Shown here in pieces: positions 10,769 through 20,454 of a stretch of 40,371 bases of DNA. The translations under genes and the position numbers were made by a program. Origin of the DNA: Gamarada debralockiae (taxonomy: Eukaryota; Ascomycota; Leotiomycetes; Helotiales; Hyphodiscaceae). The stretch lies in the NCBI GenBank assembly GCA_002803225.1, contig NXFV01001163.1:1-40371 (forward strand), written 5' to 3'. How positions within the stretch are numbered: position 1 is the stretch's first letter; the number at the start of each line of letters is the position of its first letter. The notes below the pieces were generated by a model. That model made no database searches. It was not told where the DNA came from and saw nothing but the letters and a program-made list of their open reading frames with translations.

Positions 10769-11824
10769 CTACAGCATACTCTTCCCACCATTCAAATAAC
10801 CCTGCCCTAACTTCAACATACTAACAGCCTCCTCAACCATCTCATTAACAATCTGCGCCGCCGGCTGAATATCCTTTATAACCCCCGCAACCACACCCAT
10901 CAAATGGGGAATATCAATATCATTGCCAGCCTCCATATCGTACTCAATAGGCACAACGCCCTTCTCCGTCAGTTCCTTAATCTTTTCCGGCTGAGCCTCC
11001 CATTTATCAACCCACCCATTCCTCCTAACCCTCAGTGGCCGTCCAGACACCACAAGCGTCCTTAAAGTATCCTCAAAACTAGCAGAAACAACACTCTCTT
11101 TATGTGCTTGACTACATCCCGCCTCTTCACTCGCCACAAATCTCGTTCCGACCCAGACACCGGTCGCGCCTTGCATTAATGAAGAAGCGAGGGAACGGCC
11201 ATTGTAGATTCCGCCTGCGGCGACCACGAGTGCGGTTTGTCCTCCTAGAAGTTTTGGGCGGTATTGCCGCGCGACATCCACGACGGAAGGGATGAGGATT
11301 GAATTCGGTACGTCCCCTGTATGCCCTCCCCCTTCTCCTCCCTGCGCACAAACAATATCGACTCCAGCATCGAGCGCTTTCTTCGCGTGTTTAGGCGCGC
11401 CCACCATATTCATGATCAAGATGCCCGCTTCGTGTAACCTCTTGATTACATGTGGTGGTGGAATCCCAACAGCGGATATAAACAACTTCGCGCCCTCCTC
11501 AATTGTGACGGTAATCAAATCGTCCAATTGTCCATGTGTATAATCGTGATTTGTCTTTCTAGCTCCGTCTCCGACTTTTGGGAGGGCGAGGTCGACGCCG
11601 AAGGAGAGGGAGGGGTCTTTGAGGTGGCTTTTGAGTTCGTGGATTATTTCGCGGAGTTGCGCTGGCGTGTAGCCTAATCCGCCAATACAGCCTAGACCGC
11701 CTGCATTGGATACTGCGGCGGCAAGGGGACCGCCGCTTGTGCGTGCCATGCCGGCGAGGAGAATGGGGTGTTTGATGTCCAGTAGAGTGGTGAGGGGGGT
11801 TGTGAGGGGACCTTGGGGCGCCAT
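10769..11824 (-). CDS. Nitronate monooxygenase (2-nitropropane dioxygenase family)
   Basis: A single-exon gene of 351 residues. Nitronate monooxygenases are FMN enzymes that oxidise alkyl nitronates, such as the toxin propionate-3-nitronate, to aldehydes or keto acids and nitrite. Family features seen: the TIM-barrel start IKHPILLAGMARTSGGPLAA, AVSNAGGLGCIGGLGYTP, a mid-barrel segment with GAPKHAKKALDAGVDIV, the flavin-binding AQGGEGGGHTGD, and the phosphate-binding end VVAAGGIYNGRSLASSLMQG followed by VWVGTRFVASEEAG. Length fits the family (about 330-380). No targeting signal is visible. It is convergent with the 9212 gene, with 243 bp between stop codons. A substrate cannot be assigned from sequence. 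Confidence 0.92.
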   Translation of the reverse strand: MAPQGPLTTPLTTLLDIKHPILLAGMARTSGGPLAAAVSNAGGLGCIGGLGYTPAQLREIIHELKSHLKDPSLSFGVDLALPKVGDGARKTNHDYTHGQLDDLITVTIEEGAKLFISAVGIPPPHVIKRLHEAGILIMNMVGAPKHAKKALDAGVDIVCAQGGEGGGHTGDVPNSILIPSVVDVARQYRPKLLGGQTALVVAAGGIYNGRSLASSLMQGATGVWVGTRFVASEEAGCSQAHKESVVSASFEDTLRTLVVSGRPLRVRRNGWVDKWEAQPEKIKELTEKGVVPIEYDMEAGNDIDIPHLMGVVAGVIKDIQPAAQIVNEMVEEAVSMLKLGQGYLNGGKSML

Positions 11825-12799
11825 GGAGATTTGGCTCTACTCTCGGTGTTGAATGATTGTGTTTTTGAGGAGATAGAATTCAAGGAGGTACAAGTAAGAG
11901 AGTGAAAATTGTAGAGGTCTTGTGAAAGAAAGTGAGCATGGAGACGACAGAGGTACTTTGCACTTGTGTGGAGTGCATTAGAGGGATGGAGCTCGCAGTT
12001 CGATGGGCAAGGAAACGTGGGGGATGACGGAGCCGAGGTACAATTTGCACGCCGACTTCAGGGGTCTTACTCGATGTTGAGATTCAGAATGTGCACGTGA
12101 GAGGTCATTCAAATTTCAAAGTTATTTTTTTCATATAATTCTCTCCCAAACTTAAGTTGCTAAGCTTTTCACCAGGTTCGCCCCTGTGCTTGGCTGCTTA
12201 CTGTATGTAATGTGCTGCCGAGCTGGATACTGAGCAACATCTTCAGCAATTGAAGGTCTTGAAGTCTTGATCTATCCGTTTGATATCGAGCACGAAATAG
12301 CGAATCCCCTCAAATTAAAGGCATTTCGCACCAGTGGCGAAGAACTCTTCTTCTTTCTCTATCCGGCTTACCCATTCCTTCCCTCCTTCCCATTTGAACA
12401 ATTCTATCCTCTCCGAGAGACCCGAGAGAACTCATTGCATTCTGCATCTGGACTGTCAACGTCAGCACAAAGATAACTTTATTTGCCTGCCATGCCAACC
12501 CTGTGATTCCCACCCCAATAATTTTGGCCTTTATGATTGGATGAAGGCAGTAGCCTATTGTCTCATTTGCTACAAACACGACGGGTGGGACCGGATCCTT
12601 TCCCAGTAGCATCTTACGTGAAGCTCTCCTATTGTTCTACCAGCTATTTCTTACATCAGACTTCAGGCTATACGTACACGTAACCCCACATGAAGTTAGT
12701 AAATAGGGCTTATTCTCCGCATGACCATGTCGCCTTTGAAATTTTGTACCTTTTCTGGATATCTCATCTTTCTTGAATAAGTTTTTATTGGAAATAATC
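11825..12799. other. Intergenic region (divergent promoters)
   Basis: About 975 bp lie between the start of the nitronate monooxygenase and the start of the GNAT gene. It has T-rich tracts near 12120. Open frames at 12267-12612 on both strands overlap one another and match nothing I recognise, so I call no gene. Confidence 0.55.
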
Positions 12800-13577
12800 A
12801 TGGCGAAACCACTCGCTCCCGGATTCAAACTCAGTGAGGGAACCCTCTCTGATTCAGATGAGATGTGGCAGTTGTGCGAAGATGCATTCGAAGAAGATGA
12901 GATATGGCAAGCTGTGTTTAGGGGTTGCAAGAAGCAGGATATCCATCCTTGGGTCATGAGTACCTTTGCTCCCCGCTGGAACTTGCCTGATATCACGTTC
13001 TACAAGATCACTGAAGAATCAACTGGGTATGAATGATCAACTTATTGGAGTGAGACAATGGAGAGCTGATTGTGTAACAGGAGAATTGCTGGGTGGACTG
13101 CTCTTCAGTTCCCCTGGGTTGATCGCCCATTGAAGGAAGAAGAGCTGGCAATTGTGAATTCACATGATATGCCACCGGGAATCGAGGGCATGAATATGGA
13201 AGCGCTTCCTACATTCATAGAGTGTCTGACCTTTGCGGGCGAGCATGGATATGAACCCCAGACCGATTACCGTGAGGATCCTTCTCTCCAGTCTGCACGT
13301 AAACTGGGATCTAAAATTGTGTGCAGATCGAAAGGGTACAATGATCCACCCTGACTTCCAGAAGAGGGGATTTGGAACATTTCTTACGCACCATTGTAAT
13401 GCCATTGCGGACAAGACCGGAGGCAAGACTTGGGTGCCTGCTAGACCTACCTCTGTGAAGATGTTCAGGCAATGCGGGTTCAAGGATGTGGCGACTCACA
13501 ATGCGAATTTGGAGAGATGGGGTGGAAATTCGGAGAAGGAAATCACTTGGTTGCTTGTTAGAGAGGCACCAAACTAA
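12800..13577 (+). CDS. GNAT-family N-acetyltransferase
   Basis: Proposed exons are 12800-13026, 13081-13271 and 13327-13577, giving 222 residues. The first intron has donor GTATGA and acceptor AACAG; the second has GTGAGG and GTGCAG. Both keep phase, and the second restores DYHRKGTMIHPDFQKRG. GNAT enzymes transfer acetyl from acetyl-CoA to amines. Motif A, the acetyl-CoA pyrophosphate loop, is HPDFQKRGFGTFL (about residues 147-159), and the following NAIADKTGGKTWVPARPTS and MFRQCGFKDV match fungal GNATs of the small secondary-metabolism or xenobiotic type. The N-terminal part (LSDSDEMWQLCEDAFEEDEI) fits the usual donor helix. The substrate is unknown. ATG 12800 is the first true ATG in frame. 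Confidence 0.88.
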
Positions 13578-13894
13578 TGGATCTCGTCGTATGTGTATGC
13601 AGTCAACTCTCTCTCTCTCTCTCTCTCAATTTTAATTTTTTAAAAAAAAAATTTGCAACTCGAGATCAGGTATGTGTGATGGGACATGCGTGACAAGAGA
13701 CGTCAATGGTTGTCAGCGTAGTACTTGGCATCCACTGATCTGGCCATTAATTTCGAAACCAGACTCACCTCCAGACATCCTGTTCACTTATCACATCGTT
13801 CCCTTAACAAACCGCCCTTTCCTACCAACCGGCATCTTCCACTCAGGTTCATTAATCTTTCTCCAATTGAAAGACGTCATGAGTCGACACGCAA
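13578..13894. other. Intergenic region between GNAT gene and 2EXR relic
   Basis: This 317-bp stretch holds the GNAT 3' region, a CT microsatellite and A/T tracts. A 77-residue open frame at 13672-13905 shows no recognisable domain and overlaps the end of the relic. Confidence 0.5.
13607..13627. repeat. (CT)n microsatellite
   Basis: About ten CT dinucleotides in a row, followed directly by T-rich and A-rich tracts to about 13654. It lies just 3' of the GNAT stop codon. Confidence 0.9.
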
Positions 13895-14485
13895 CTAACC
13901 CCTAAACACGCTCCCAAACTCCTCCTTCCTCAAAATCAGCTGAGGACTCAACTCAAACTCATGTTCCGCAACACAAACCACCTCCTCCAAACTCCCTAAC
14001 CTCTCCAATTTAAACCTCGTCACCTCCCCAAAGGCAGCCGATCTCAAAGCCAGAAATCTAATTCTATTTAAATCCTCGGGGATAGGGAAAGGTGCTCCAA
14101 GACGAGTACGGACCGCGGATCTTGAGCGATGTAGAAATCGGATTGAGGTCCGAAATACACAATATCCTTTGAGAAGTCAATCAAAAGCTAAAGAGGAAAT
14201 TTCGCCACACTGGACGACAGCTCGTAGTGTTTAATGCTTCTGAGCGAGATTCTGGATATGTGTGGAGAGCCGGAATCCGACATATGGAATTTACTGGAGA
14301 GCCCCAGTGTGCACAAGGATTTGCGAAAACGTCAGCTGTTGCGGATCTCGATTACTCGAGGTCCGGGAAGAGCTAGCTACCAAATTTGAGCGCAGAGCTC
14401 TTAGGGGAGGGACGTGAAAGGGGGTATGTGCAGGCTGTGGGGGCTGTGGGGGAGAGTTTGAGGTGGCGGCTGCTGTTTGGGCCAT
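13895..14485 (-). pseudogene. 2EXR-domain protein pseudogene
   Basis: Reading the minus strand from ATG 14485 (MAQTAAATSN...), a frame slip near 14418 leads into FTSLP*ELCAQIW*LALPGPRVIEIRNS*. This is the signature start of fungal 2EXR proteins but carries three in-frame stops. The same frame continues with LRSIKHYELSS, a fourth stop, then LLIDFSKDIVYFGPQSDF and IAQDPRSVLVL. A second frameshift near 14095 leads to GAPFPIPEDLNRIRFLALRS, FKLERLGSLEEVVCV and the stop at 13895. Both ends of a typical 2EXR protein are present in order, so this is a decayed full-length gene, not a fragment. Several stops fit C-to-T change of glutamine codons (see findings). The 2EXR function is unknown. Confidence 0.85.
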
Positions 14486-14894
14486 GATGTCGAAGGGGCA
14501 TGGTGAGTTGGGTTGAGAGGTGGTTGCGTGCGTCGGTGAAGAAACCCGTGGTGATTCTTTGACGTTGAAGATTATCTTCCGTGAGATAGAAAGATGAGCT
14601 GAGAACACTGGATCGCTGCCTTGTCAACTTGCGGCGTGTTGTCCAATTATAGTTTTTGAAATCCTGAACTCTCAGAGGAGAAAAGTAGAGTCAATGTGCA
14701 TCATCAGAAAGAGAAGAGTACTACAAGGTAAATGAACTGTAAAATTATTGAAGAAGAAAGTTGGAAGTAGGGGAGTGGTTTCACGTGTCAGCCACTTTAC
14801 GCGAGACGCGCTGTGGATTTCCTCGACGCGTTAGAGGAGACCGCTCTGCCAAACTCAACACCAACTCGACGACAACTTCACAACAACAGCAAAG
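14486..14894. other. Promoter region of POL31
   Basis: This 409-bp stretch lies between the relic and the POL31 start codon. It holds the cell-cycle box at 14826 and a CACGTG at about 14782-14787. No gene was seen in it. Confidence 0.55.
14826..14831. promoter_or_regulatory. MluI cell-cycle box (ACGCGT)
   Basis: A perfect ACGCGT lies 64 bp upstream of the POL31 start codon; a second near match (GACGCG) is about 25 bp further upstream. In yeasts this is the binding site of MBF, which drives G1/S expression of replication genes. That fits a DNA polymerase subunit. Confidence 0.6.
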
Positions 14895-16574
14895 ATGGCA
14901 GTTCCCGAAGAAGAAGGCAACCTGCTGCGCGCGCCATCGTAAGGTTCTACCAAAACCCAATCCAACAAACCAACTGACAAAAACCAGCGACGAAAAGTAC
15001 ACCGTGCTTACCCGCCAGCCCTCCTCCTATAAAACCTTCGAAACCTACGCGCTCGAGAAAGAAAAGCACTACCAGCAACAATTCGGCGATATGTATTTCC
15101 TGCGCTTAACGAAGCTGAAGCCTGTGGTGGAACAAATTGCTGCAGAGGCGTGGGATGGTTTTCAGATTGCGGGCGAGGAGGTGCAGAGGGTTGAGAGGGT
15201 GCTGGATGTTAGGCAGGGGAAGCTGTGTTGGGTTGCGGGCACGATATATATGGAAATGCCGTTAAAGCCGAATATTTTGGATGATATTTCTAAGGACGTG
15301 AGTTGTGCCAGGGTCAAATTGGGGAAGAAATGCTGATAGTTTTAGCACTGGATCTCAGCACCTCCGCCACGGCAGAAGTATTTGTCGCCTTCTGGGGAGG
15401 ATCTTATAATGCTTGAGGACGAATCTGGAAGATTGCGATTAATTGGGTCGCCATTGGCTAGTGAGATGCTGGTTACGGGGTGCATTATTGCTGTCATGGG
15501 TACCGAGAATGCAAATGGAGATTTCGAAGTGGTGGACATCAAGGTTCCAGATCTCCCTCCGCAACCAGAGAGATGGCACGCTGCAGATGCGCCTGCAACG
15601 AACGGCGCTAGGAAGAAAGTCAAGCTGGACGATGAGGACGAAGACATGGACAAGCCTGCGGCAGGCAGTGGGAAGAAAATCGCCATTGTCTCTGGTCTAG
15701 GTTTCTCAGGCACAAACTCGGAACATTCCCTCGAACTCAATCTTCTTACCGAATATCTTCTCGGCGAAGCCCTCGATGCAGCAACCCAAGAAAGTGTGTC
15801 TCAAATAAGCAGAATCATAATCGCAGGAAACTCGATCGCCCTAGACACCGAAGCCGTCTCACACGATACTATTGGCAACACACGCAAGACAGCGAGCAAG
15901 AAATATGGCTACGATAGCAGTGCCTACAATCCAGCGCCTACAGCACATTTCGATAATTTCCTAGCTAGTCTATTACCAAGCATGCCTGTTACCTTGATAC
16001 CCGGATCTACAGACCCTGCAAATGTCAGTCTTCCACAACAAGCTATACATTCTGCTATGTTCCCACAAGCAAGATCATATGGAGCCATGCCTGCCGCTGC
16101 TAGAGAGGAGAGACAGCCCGGCTGGTTTGACACCGTTACCAATCCTTGGGATGGCGAGATTGAAGGCTGGAAAGTACTAGGGACTGGTGGGCAGAATGTC
16201 GATGATGTGTTCAAGTATGTGGAGAGCGATGATCGATTGGGAATGATGGAGGCCATGTGCAGGTGGAGGTGTTGTGCTCCAACCGCACCAGATACGCTGT
16301 GTAAGGGTGGAGTCTCGATTCATTTGTATGTTTTATCTGACTGATCCTTCCAGGGAGCTACCCTTTCCAGGACGACGATCCATTCGTACTGAATTCCTGC
16401 CCGCACCTTTTCTTCGTCGGCTCGCAGCCCAAATTCGATACAGCGTCCATTGAGGGTCCGGATGGGCAGACGGTTCGATTGATAGCGGTTCCTCAGTTTT
16501 CGGAGACGGGCGAAATTGTGCTGGTAGACTTAGAGACGCTGGAGGCATCTGTTGTTAAGTTTGCTGTCTCTTGA
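14895..16574 (+). CDS. POL31: DNA polymerase delta small (B) subunit
   Basis: Proposed exons are 14895-14938, 14988-15297, 15346-16300 and 16354-16574, giving 509 residues. Pol31 (POLD2 in animals, Cdc1 in fission yeast) is the essential scaffold subunit of the lagging-strand replicase and also joins polymerase zeta. Seen: the N-terminal helical region with YALEKEKHYQQQFGDMYFLR, an OB-fold part with GKLCWVAGTIYMEMPLKPNI, HWISAPPPRQKYLSPSGEDL, and the inactive calcineurin-like phosphodiesterase fold from IAIVSGLGFSGTNSEHSLEL through IIIAGNSIAL and VTLIPGSTDPANVSLPQQ to the C-terminal SYPFQDDDPFVL, HLFFVGSQPKFDT and LIAVPQFSETG. All three introns (49, 48 and 53 bp) keep phase and restore family sequence. 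Length is slightly above yeast Pol31 because of an acidic linker (KLDDEDEDMDK, about residue 210). Confidence 0.95.
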
Positions 16575-16848
16575 GAGAAATGATTTCATCCATATTCCAA
16601 CACCCTATACCGGGAGTGATCCCCTCCCCCCCGGGTCCGTCCGCTTTGATCATGGAACTGTCGAGGATCTCTGGGTTGTCCTAGACGTCCAAGGTAAGAT
16701 ATCAGTCATTGAATTTACGCCAATTGTACAAGTGTGCACAGAAAACCTTTCGAAGCATCCAATATCTGAGAACAATCGAGTGATTTCAGACTACATTCTA
16801 ATCTACAGGTATTCTCTATCTGATATTGAACCCGAGTGCCTCCAGCAT

Positions 16849-17793
16849 TTATCTGTCATAGGTAGATAGATAGTCACAGACCACATCAGAAAGATCCTGT
16901 AGCAATGGAAGATCCTGGCTGTCTAGATATTCTCTGTATTCCGAAGCCGTGAGTCCATGTTTGATGAAACACTCGCACCGATCCGCATTGTTATGAACAC
17001 GACTGAGTTGTCGAAGAGCTAACTCAGTCCCACCTGTCATTTTCTCCTCCAAAGCTCGTACTATAGTCTTTGCCTTCTGTCGGTATTCATCCTTCTCGAT
17101 GTTCATGGGCCACAGGAGTGCTGCATATATTTGACTTAGTTCCCCTGCCCATTCGTCCCCCTTCATGCGATGCCCAATTCGCCGCTTCAACTCTCTTAAA
17201 CTCCAGTGGTTAAGGTCATATTTCCATTCGTCGAAAGCTTGCTTGAAAGCCAACATGCTTACTTCGCGCACATCTAACCCTTTAATCAAGGGTGCCCGGC
17301 AAATCGGGCAAGTCGTTTTGTCAGGCTCGTAAAGCCAAGTCTCCAGGCAGTTATAACCAAAGACATGATCGCAAGATGTTTTGACTGCGAAGTGCCAATC
17401 TTTCGGCCCTCTGTCCTCGGTCATCCTTTGCATTGGTTCCCGACAAATAGCGCAGTCGCGGTCTGACAGGGGTGTAGGATCTATCACTTCTTTGATAGCG
17501 AAAGATACGTTGTCGTTGAACATTTGGTTGACCGCATTCTCAATACATCTTTCCATGTCACCAAGTGCTTCGAAAACTGTTCTCAGCACCTGATTTTGCC
17601 GGCTTGCGATGTCCTGGAAGAGATATGTGCCATATCCGATGGATATTCTCATTGGTGCCGTCCCCCAAGTTCCATGACAAGAAGCCATAATCCTGCCTAA
17701 GATCGAACCGATAGGAGTCGTTGCGACAAGAGTTATTGCTTGGAGAGTAAAGAGGGCGATGGAGAAGTTCTCCAAGTTCAAGGCGCAGTTCAT
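16849..17793 (-). CDS. RING-type zinc-finger protein (putative E3 ubiquitin ligase)
   Basis: A single-exon gene of 314 residues. The RING-type motif lies at residues 114-165: CAIC (C114, C117), a 23-residue loop, SCDHVFG (C141, H143), C149, then CPIC (C162, C165). The usual fifth ligand, three residues after the histidine, is glycine (HVFG), a variant that recurs in fungal RING-like proteins. The N-terminus (to about 45) is moderately hydrophobic (IALFTLQAITLVATTPIGSI) and could be one membrane segment. The C-terminal 145 residues are helical with no recognised domain. E3 activity is inference. The gene is divergent from another RING-type gene at 18376. Its 3' end lies 274 bp downstream of the POL31 stop codon on the opposite strand. 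Confidence 0.85.
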   Translation of the reverse strand: MNCALNLENFSIALFTLQAITLVATTPIGSILGRIMASCHGTWGTAPMRISIGYGTYLFQDIASRQNQVLRTVFEALGDMERCIENAVNQMFNDNVSFAIKEVIDPTPLSDRDCAICREPMQRMTEDRGPKDWHFAVKTSCDHVFGYNCLETWLYEPDKTTCPICRAPLIKGLDVREVSMLAFKQAFDEWKYDLNHWSLRELKRRIGHRMKGDEWAGELSQIYAALLWPMNIEKDEYRQKAKTIVRALEEKMTGGTELALRQLSRVHNNADRCECFIKHGLTASEYREYLDSQDLPLLQDLSDVVCDYLSTYDR

Positions 17794-18375
17794 TTAGATG
17801 GAATTTTCACTCTCAATTATGAACGTGGCAGCAGATATTTATATTTCTCAGACTATCAGTCAGTCCATTCCCAAAGCTGGTTCAGGACCTCGCAAATTCA
17901 AATGAGTACTTCAATCGGGGTACAGTGTGGTAGTTATGACTGCATGCAAATTGTATAACTTATCAGCATTTCTTAGATGAGTCACTACGCCAGTGCTCGG
18001 GAATTGCAAACCGCCACTACTATTGTTGAGATAAGTCGCTGCCATATGCTAAAAGGTAGCTGCGGTTTATAATCATCTCGTTTGAGTACTGGCCTTATTA
18101 CTTTATGTATGTTTTGCACAATTTTATCATCTCTCAAAGATTGCGAGGCGCGCACTTTGGCGGTCGTCACTCACATCCCGTTCCGCATTTTGGTAGCGAC
18201 TACGAAGCAGATTTCAAACCAAACTGCATCTCAAACATACTGATCTACCACATACTTAATATCATCCTCTCTTCTTTCTGAATGAACTCCGCCATGCAAA
18301 AACTACTCCTCTGTTAACCGCCGACGCTAAGATCCGATTTTAAACCAGCTCCAGAGTAAAATCAAATCCGTCACC
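17794..18375. other. Divergent promoter region between two RING-type genes
   Basis: This 582-bp stretch separates the two RING start codons. It is AT-rich in places (TATTTATATTTCTCAG near 17840 could give a TATA box for the minus-strand gene). No gene was recognised. Confidence 0.5.
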
Positions 18376-19725
18376 ATGGAGACACTCCTGTTCCATTGGT
18401 CGACATATTTCAACTTCTATTGGCCGCATCTCGAAATCCTGCATAATCCACCCTCCAAAGTTCACTGGATTAAAGCCTTACACGCATTGCAAGCTTCTAA
18501 ACTTGAAAATGCCGGATATCCAATTCAGCCATGCCTCATTGTAGCTGCAGCCCGATATGGTTTAGCCAGGATCAAAAATCGTCCTGCTCTCGGCGAAATC
18601 GTCTTGAACACTCTCCTTGATCCCATGCCTCAGCAATGCTGGTATGAGTTGTGTGAAAAAGACAGCATATTTCTGGACGAGCTTCTTAAAGATCAAATAA
18701 AGAACTGCAATGATGCTGGATATCAAGTATGGCGACCTCCAGGATATAAAGCGCCGACAGCCTTCGAGAGATATTATCCCGAGCTCGAAGCATCAATAAT
18801 GGTACCGGCTACTTTAGAATTGGCGCAACATCAAATCTCTGCGATTCATTACCTTGAGCACCTCCGACGAGAACACGGTCGCATCTACAAGATACATTGC
18901 CAACGTAACCGGGAAAATTTGGGAATCGGCTTGAAGGTTATTCCCCTATACACCATCGACGAAATGGATCATAATTGCTATATCTGCTATGAGCGCTTCT
19001 TAGATCCCTATAAGATGCTCGGACCCTTGCATGAATCAGCCTCCTATCAACCCGAGATGGCGAAGATTGGATACGCTTTCATGAAGTGTCCAAAATATGT
19101 GGATGAGTGGACGCAGAGGCTAAAGGATAGTTACCTTGGTACTGAACATGCTCCGGATCGCTGGGATACGATGATTATGCGCGAGCTCAAGCATTTCGCT
19201 TATGGCCTAATTTGCGCTCGTTATCAATTTATTTGTTTGATGGAGGATCGAGCCTTAGATGGATGTAGCACTCCAGTGAAGCTTTCTTGCGGGCACATTT
19301 TCGGCTTCCAGTGCATCGAAACGTGGTTGGGAGATCATTGGACATGTCCTATCTGCCGAGCCGATCTGCGAACACAAGGGACTAGGATTTTAGTCTCTCG
19401 CCACCATATGGATCCCCAGCTTAGACAGCTAGGAGAGCAGCTTTTTAGGCAGTTGAACACACCTGAAGGCATCCAAGACGCGAGGAACGTCGCTGTTGGA
19501 GCAATTGTTCTGGCGGGCTATCCGGCACGCCCAATGAGGGAAATGATAGAACTCATTGCCCATGAAGCGGCTAGCCGCGATCCCCGCCTGGTTGTAGCGC
19601 TACAGGACATGGTCTATCATGTTATGGATGCAGAGCAAAACCTAATGACTGCCATTGAAGATAACAACCGGCGAAATCCTCAGCAAGAGAGAACACCACA
19701 GCGAGGTTTAATTGACCGGATCTGA
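18376..19725 (+). CDS. RING-type zinc-finger protein with a long internal insertion
   Basis: A single-exon gene of 449 residues. The RING-type half-site CYIC (C201, C204) is separated from SCGHIFGFQC (C305, H307, C313) and CPIC (C324, C327) by about 100 residues, where 10-40 is usual. As in its divergent neighbour, the residue three after the histidine is glycine. The shared core (xCxHxFGxxCxETWL...TCPICRAxL) suggests the two genes are related. The 200-residue N-terminus has no recognised domain; a helical segment (LELAQHQISAIHYLEHLRRE) precedes the RING. The C-terminal region (VSRHHMDPQLRQLGEQLFRQ onward) is also helical. A role as a ubiquitin ligase is inferred from the motif alone, and the split makes a working RING uncertain. 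Confidence 0.82.
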   Translation: METLLFHWSTYFNFYWPHLEILHNPPSKVHWIKALHALQASKLENAGYPIQPCLIVAAARYGLARIKNRPALGEIVLNTLLDPMPQQCWYELCEKDSIFLDELLKDQIKNCNDAGYQVWRPPGYKAPTAFERYYPELEASIMVPATLELAQHQISAIHYLEHLRREHGRIYKIHCQRNRENLGIGLKVIPLYTIDEMDHNCYICYERFLDPYKMLGPLHESASYQPEMAKIGYAFMKCPKYVDEWTQRLKDSYLGTEHAPDRWDTMIMRELKHFAYGLICARYQFICLMEDRALDGCSTPVKLSCGHIFGFQCIETWLGDHWTCPICRADLRTQGTRILVSRHHMDPQLRQLGEQLFRQLNTPEGIQDARNVAVGAIVLAGYPARPMREMIELIAHEAASRDPRLVVALQDMVYHVMDAEQNLMTAIEDNNRRNPQQERTPQRGLIDRI

Positions 19726-20454
19726 ATGCCCTTAGGTACAGAGCCTAATTTGGATGGACGCGTTTACCAGTTAGAAGTCACAATTACTTGGCAGAGCAGA
19801 AGATTGAACCCAAACCATCGAAGAAACCATCTTTGAAAGTCTTCATCTCGAAATACGGCAACCAAGCTGCCAAGCAGGACCATGACCAAGCACGCCACAA
19901 TCAAATACACTACGGTCAAGCACACCAAGCACACCAAGGACACCATAACAAAGCACCGGAAAATGAGTACAGCAACACCGAGTTCATCAGAACCAACAAC
20001 ACTAGAACGAAGCTCATCAACCACAATTGAGCCACCGCAACCATGCCAATCACCAATAACCAAGTGTTACGAGCTTTTATAACAGCTTCCATTAAATCTC
20101 GGCGGTATGGATAGTGGAGGATTCAACAACGAATAGCTCTTAAACTTGCTTTCCTTTTAGAAATTCATACTTGTCAATACAATTTCAGTGGTCTTGTGAA
20201 CTTTTTTGTGACTTTGAACATATCTTCAGACTTGAGATCTTTCTCAGCGACTGAAAGGGTGAGGATAAGTGATTGACTCTTGGCATTTGCATAGCGGCCT
20301 CCATTTGCCTAATTAGAGAATATTTATTCACCGAAATCTATTTGCAGATTGAAAACCATAAATGCTCATATGATGACTGAAAAGAAGAGGTGATCACACC
20401 CCCTCTCCCCTTCTCCCATCCCGAATAAACAACTCAATCGTGGAAACCCGGCAA
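19726..20454. other. Intergenic region (3' ends of convergent genes)
   Basis: This 729-bp stretch lies between two convergent genes. It contains a short low-complexity patch (repeated AAGCACACCAAG-like units, about 19915-19945) that gives open frames rich in His, Gln and Thr on the plus strand, without ATG support or family resemblance. I see no gene. Confidence 0.55.

Noticed and set aside
12310..12612. Possible small genes on both strands between the monooxygenase and the GNAT gene
   Set aside because: The frames overlap each other, have no family resemblance and lack introns or promoter signals. The scattered cysteines on the plus strand do not form a known zinc motif.
19788..20030. 80-codon His/Gln-rich open frame
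   Set aside because: It starts at TTG and owes its composition to a short CACACCAAG-type repeat.
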